The notes beneath the pieces are model-generated. The model worked only from the letters and a program-made list of their open reading frames with translations. It was not told the origin of the DNA and made no database searches. Shown here one piece after another: positions 61,731 to 64,000 of a stretch of DNA of 64,000 nt. The DNA lies in NCBI GenBank assembly GCA_963774415.1, contig CAVZEU010000005.1, positions 124,001 to 188,000 of the forward strand, read 5' to 3'. The translations under genes were made by a program, and so were the position numbers. Source of the DNA: SZUA-36 sp963774415. Lineage in GTDB: Bacteria; Pseudomonadota; Gammaproteobacteria; Xanthomonadales; SZUA-36. Positions within the stretch are counted from its first letter, which is position 1. Each line of letters begins with the position of its first letter.

Positions 61731-62360
61731 GTGACCAACGTGCAGCCAAAACAACGCCGGGACTCACCCTGGCCGGAAACTATCGCCGTTACCCTGTCCA
61801 TCTTGGCCGTGCTGATCTCCGGCTACGCGGTCATCCTGGGAAACCGGCAATTCAGCGAGCAGCGGGACTCGGAATTGATCAACGCCATCTACGAGGACTG
61901 GGACATGTTGTCGGACCCGGCCTACTGGGAATCCAGCCACCTGGTCGAGGCGCCGGCCACCTACGAGCACCAGCGGGAGGTGTTGAGAGCCTACACCGCC
62001 GGCCTGTCAACGCAAGAGAAGCGCAAAATTTACCTGCAGGAACGCGCCTTCGCCGGCCGCATCCTGACGATGTGGGAGAACCACCTCAACCAGTGGCGCA
62101 TCGCCGCCCAATCCGGTGACGAAATGCGCATGCGCCTGCTGCAGACGGAACTCGACTTCTACGCGCACGAGCAGTTGCGCAACCCGCGCCTGCTGTGGCT
62201 GTTCCTCCCCGAGGGCGGCAATCTGATGCAATGGCTGGACCCGGAAAATATCGTCTATTACCGTGAACACGTACTCGCCGACCCCAAGCGGCCGCTCGAG
62301 CAAGCACCCGATGCGGAGGGCATCCTGCCCGGCTTCGACCCGTTGGCAAGCGACGGCTGA
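61731..62360 (+). CDS. Hypothetical single-pass membrane protein
   Basis: 209 residues. The GTG at 61731 lies nine bases after AAGGAG; a TTG at 61701 is less likely. One helix (TIAVTLSILAVLISGYAVILG, about 15-37) anchors a cytoplasmic or periplasmic helical domain. That domain carries a repeated Trp, Tyr and acidic pattern (INAIYEDWDMLSDPAYWESSHLVEAP; ILTMWENHLNQWRIAAQSGDEMRMRLLQTELDFYAHEQLRNPRLLWLFL). No family was recognised. The N-terminal side is basic (KQRRDS), so N-in orientation is likely. Confidence 0.65.
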   Translation: MTNVQPKQRRDSPWPETIAVTLSILAVLISGYAVILGNRQFSEQRDSELINAIYEDWDMLSDPAYWESSHLVEAPATYEHQREVLRAYTAGLSTQEKRKIYLQERAFAGRILTMWENHLNQWRIAAQSGDEMRMRLLQTELDFYAHEQLRNPRLLWLFLPEGGNLMQWLDPENIVYYREHVLADPKRPLEQAPDAEGILPGFDPLASDG

Positions 62361-62385
62361 TAGCCCGTCGCGGCGGCCGTCGCCA

Positions 62386-62413
62386 TTGCTGCTCCCGGAG
62401 ATTGATATATACT
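62386..62413 (+). promoter_or_regulatory. Sigma-70-like promoter of the radical SAM gene
   Basis: TTGCTG (62386-62391) and TATACT (62408-62413) are 16 bp apart. A start point about 7 bp after the -10 would fall at or next to the ATG at 62420, so the mRNA may be leaderless. The LexA box overlaps the -10. Confidence 0.5.
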
Positions 62414-62429
62414 GTACATATGTACAGTA
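62410..62429. promoter_or_regulatory. LexA (SOS) box overlapping the radical SAM start
   Basis: TACTGTACATATGTACAGTA is a perfect 20-base palindrome of the CTGT-N8-ACAG class; it differs from the E. coli LexA ideal at two symmetric positions. It overlaps the -10 and the ATG of the next gene, so LexA would block it. Confidence 0.85.
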
Positions 62430-63481
62430 ATGACGATCAACCAACCATCCGCGGCCGCGGCGCCAGGTGCAACATCGACCACCGCTTCAGCCAGCGCACC
62501 GTGGCGGCGGAACCTGGGATGCAGGACGAACAGCCGCTGCCCGAAACGACGGTCACACCCATCCGGGCCCGTTCCATCATTACGCGCAACCAGTCACCCG
62601 ACGTCGGCTTCAACCTCTCGGTCAATCCGTACCAGGGTTGCGAACACGGCTGCGTTTACTGCTTCGCCCGCCCCACGCATGCCTATCATGAGCTTTCCCC
62701 CGGTCTCGACTTCGAAACCCGAATCCTGGCCAAGACCAATGCCGTCACGCTCTTTCGCAAGGAACTGTCCTCGCCCCGCTACGTCTGCGAGCCGATCGCG
62801 ATCGGTATCAACACCGACGCCTACCAACCCGCCGAGCGTAAGCTCGAAATCACCCGCGGGCTGCTCGAAACGTGTCTGGAGTTCCGCCAGCCGCTGGTGC
62901 TGATCACCAAGAGCGCGCTGATCCTGCGCGACACGGATCTGCTCGCGGAACTGGCCGGACGGGGCCTGGCTCGCGTATGCGTCAGCGTGACCACGCTCGA
63001 CGACGAACTGAAGCGCCGGCTGGAGCCGCGCACGGCCTCCCCCCGCGCGCGCCTGCGGGTCATTTCGCGCCTGTCGGATGAAGGTGTTCCCGTCAGCGTC
63101 ATGGCCGCGCCCGTGATCCCGCGCATCAACGATTCAGAGATGGAAGCCATCCTCCAGGCTGCGGCGGAGCACGGGGCCCGCAGCGCCAGTTATATCCTGT
63201 TGCGTCTGCCGCACGAGGTCGAACCGCTTTTCCGGGACTGGCTCGACGTTCACTACCCGCAGCGGGCCGCGGCCGTCATGCACACGATGCAGGCCTGCCA
63301 CGGCGGCAAGGCCTACCGTGCGCGCTTCCACGCGCGTATGCGCGGCGAGGGCCTGTTCGCAGACATGCTCGCGCAGCGCTTCAAGACCGCGCGCCGCCGC
63401 CACGGCCTCGACGGAGAGCCGCGGGCGCTTCGCACGGACCAGTTCCGCCGGCCCGCCAGCCCCCAGCTATCGCTGCTGTAG
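62420..63481 (+). CDS. PA0069-family radical SAM protein under SOS control
   Basis: 353 residues from the ATG at 62420, the only ATG before the conserved N-terminal RGRGARCNIDHRF. The cluster motif is CEHGCVYCFARP (CxxxCxxC). YHELSPGLDFETRILAKTNA, IGINTDAYQPAERKLEITRGLLE and LLRLPHEVEPLFRDWLDVHYP follow, as in PA0069/Rv2578c proteins. These are related to spore photoproduct lyase, so repair of a DNA lesion is a reasonable guess. The LexA box supports that. A [4Fe-4S] enzyme; substrate unknown. Confidence 0.9.
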   Translation: MYSNDDQPTIRGRGARCNIDHRFSQRTVAAEPGMQDEQPLPETTVTPIRARSIITRNQSPDVGFNLSVNPYQGCEHGCVYCFARPTHAYHELSPGLDFETRILAKTNAVTLFRKELSSPRYVCEPIAIGINTDAYQPAERKLEITRGLLETCLEFRQPLVLITKSALILRDTDLLAELAGRGLARVCVSVTTLDDELKRRLEPRTASPRARLRVISRLSDEGVPVSVMAAPVIPRINDSEMEAILQAAAEHGARSASYILLRLPHEVEPLFRDWLDVHYPQRAAAVMHTMQACHGGKAYRARFHARMRGEGLFADMLAQRFKTARRRHGLDGEPRALRTDQFRRPASPQLSLL

Positions 63482-63713
63482 GAGGCCAAGGCGCGCCGAC
63501 GCGTGCCGCAACGCCGCTTCGCCGCGGACACCGCGCACGATCACGCGAGGGCGCCACGATTTGCCATCCGCTCCGGCATCCCCCATGTTGCCCCTACCCC
63601 GCTGTGGATAATGCGTCGGTTGATAATCCCTGCTGCGCTGACCCGGGTTGGCGCTTTTTGCAGCATTCCGTTAGATTGCTGCCAGCAAAGCCAGACTTTT
63701 TCGGGAGTGCGCC

Positions 63714-64000
63714 ATGAAAACCGGGATTATCCCGCCTGTCCGCACCGATTCTCGGACTGCTGTTCGTGTTCTGCACGGCACAGGCCGCCGGGGAGCGACC
63801 CTACGACGTCGTTATCGAGAACGGCCATATCATCGACGGCACGGGCTCGCCCTGGTACGCCGCCGACATCGGCATCCGCGACGGCCGCATCGCCGCCATC
63901 GGGCACCTGGCCAATGCTGCAACGGCACGCCGCATCGACGCGCACGGACAAGTCGTCGCTCCCGGTTTCATCGACATGCTCGGCCAGTCGGAACTGACCA
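63714..64000 (+). pseudogene. Amidohydrolase (N-acyl-D-amino-acid deacylase-like), partial, frameshifted
   Basis: The ATG at 63714 follows CGGGAG. After ten codons the frame must shift by one extra base, near the CCC at 63731-63733, to give the signal-peptide pattern LSAPILGLLFVFCTAQAAG and then PYDVVIENGHIIDGTGSPWYAADIGIRDGRIAAIG and DAHGQVVAPGFIDMLGQSE. The latter is the N-terminal beta domain and metal-site start (PGFIDM) of D-aminoacylase/dihydroorotase-like amidohydrolases. The gene runs off the window edge. Either a real frameshift or a homopolymer error. Confidence 0.7.

Overview
The window looks like chromosomal DNA of a GC-rich, aerobic Gammaproteobacterium with a marine or sediment style of life. 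The pointers are a GlrK/QseG/GlrR (QseE/G/F) sigma-54 two-component operon, PA0069, PA2778 and PA2779 family proteins, large TonB-dependent receptors beside SDR and LLM-type oxidoreductases, and an IPTL-CTERM-like protein. A lineage near Woeseiaceae, Halieaceae or Steroidobacteraceae is a guess. No rRNA, CRISPR array or insertion sequence was seen. Coding density is high. Many starts are GTG or TTG with a strong Shine-Dalgarno sequence, and many operon genes overlap by ATGA or TTGA.

Layout. 0-2.7 kb: the tail of an unknown gene, a Sel1-type protein, a DUF4845 protein, tRNA-Val(CAC), a DUF2238 membrane protein and an SDR. 3-12.3 kb: two TonB-dependent receptors, an OPT transporter, and an SDR plus LLM flavin oxidoreductase pair, probably for uptake and oxidation of an organic substrate. 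12.5-18.9 kb (minus strand): a complete alternative F-type ATPase of the N-ATPase kind (atpD-C-Q-B-E-F-A-G, no atpH, no atpR), followed by a small membrane ORF. 19.3-22.8 kb: superoxide dismutase and a cyanide-insensitive-type cytochrome bd oxidase with its 41-residue DUF2474 subunit. 23.4-27.7 kb: a lower-GC island with a small beta-rich protein, a membrane-anchored TIR-TPR protein, a cytoplasmic subtilisin-like protease in ATGA overlap with it, and a 38-residue membrane peptide. This is the best candidate for an undescribed (conflict or signalling) system.

27.8-35.4 kb: a lipoprotein, a TetR regulator, a 1255-residue secreted BNR/FN3/PKD-like protein, and the PA2778/PA2779 pair. 35.5-40.1 kb: BON and EF-hand envelope proteins divergent from glrK-qseG-glrR. 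Between them lie a sigma-54 promoter and a TGTC-N10-GACA element, so GlrR probably drives the EF-hand/BON unit. 40.2-43.3 kb: two carboxymuconolactone-decarboxylase-like proteins, then a Fur-box-controlled cupredoxin and an FTR1 iron permease fused to a beta-rich domain. 43.6-46.1 kb: a POT peptide transporter and a second LLM oxidoreductase. 46.3-51 kb: a sugar cluster with a HIT/GalT-like protein, a uridine-kinase-like protein, a sucrose-phosphate-synthase-type glycosyltransferase and GlgC. 51-58 kb: a SIMPL protein, an S10 carboxypeptidase and an RND efflux pair whose pump gene carries six single-base insertions. 58-64 kb: an MscS channel, an IPTL-CTERM-like protein, a metallophosphatase-like protein, a LexA-box-controlled PA0069-type radical SAM protein, and the frameshifted start of an amidohydrolase cut by the window edge.
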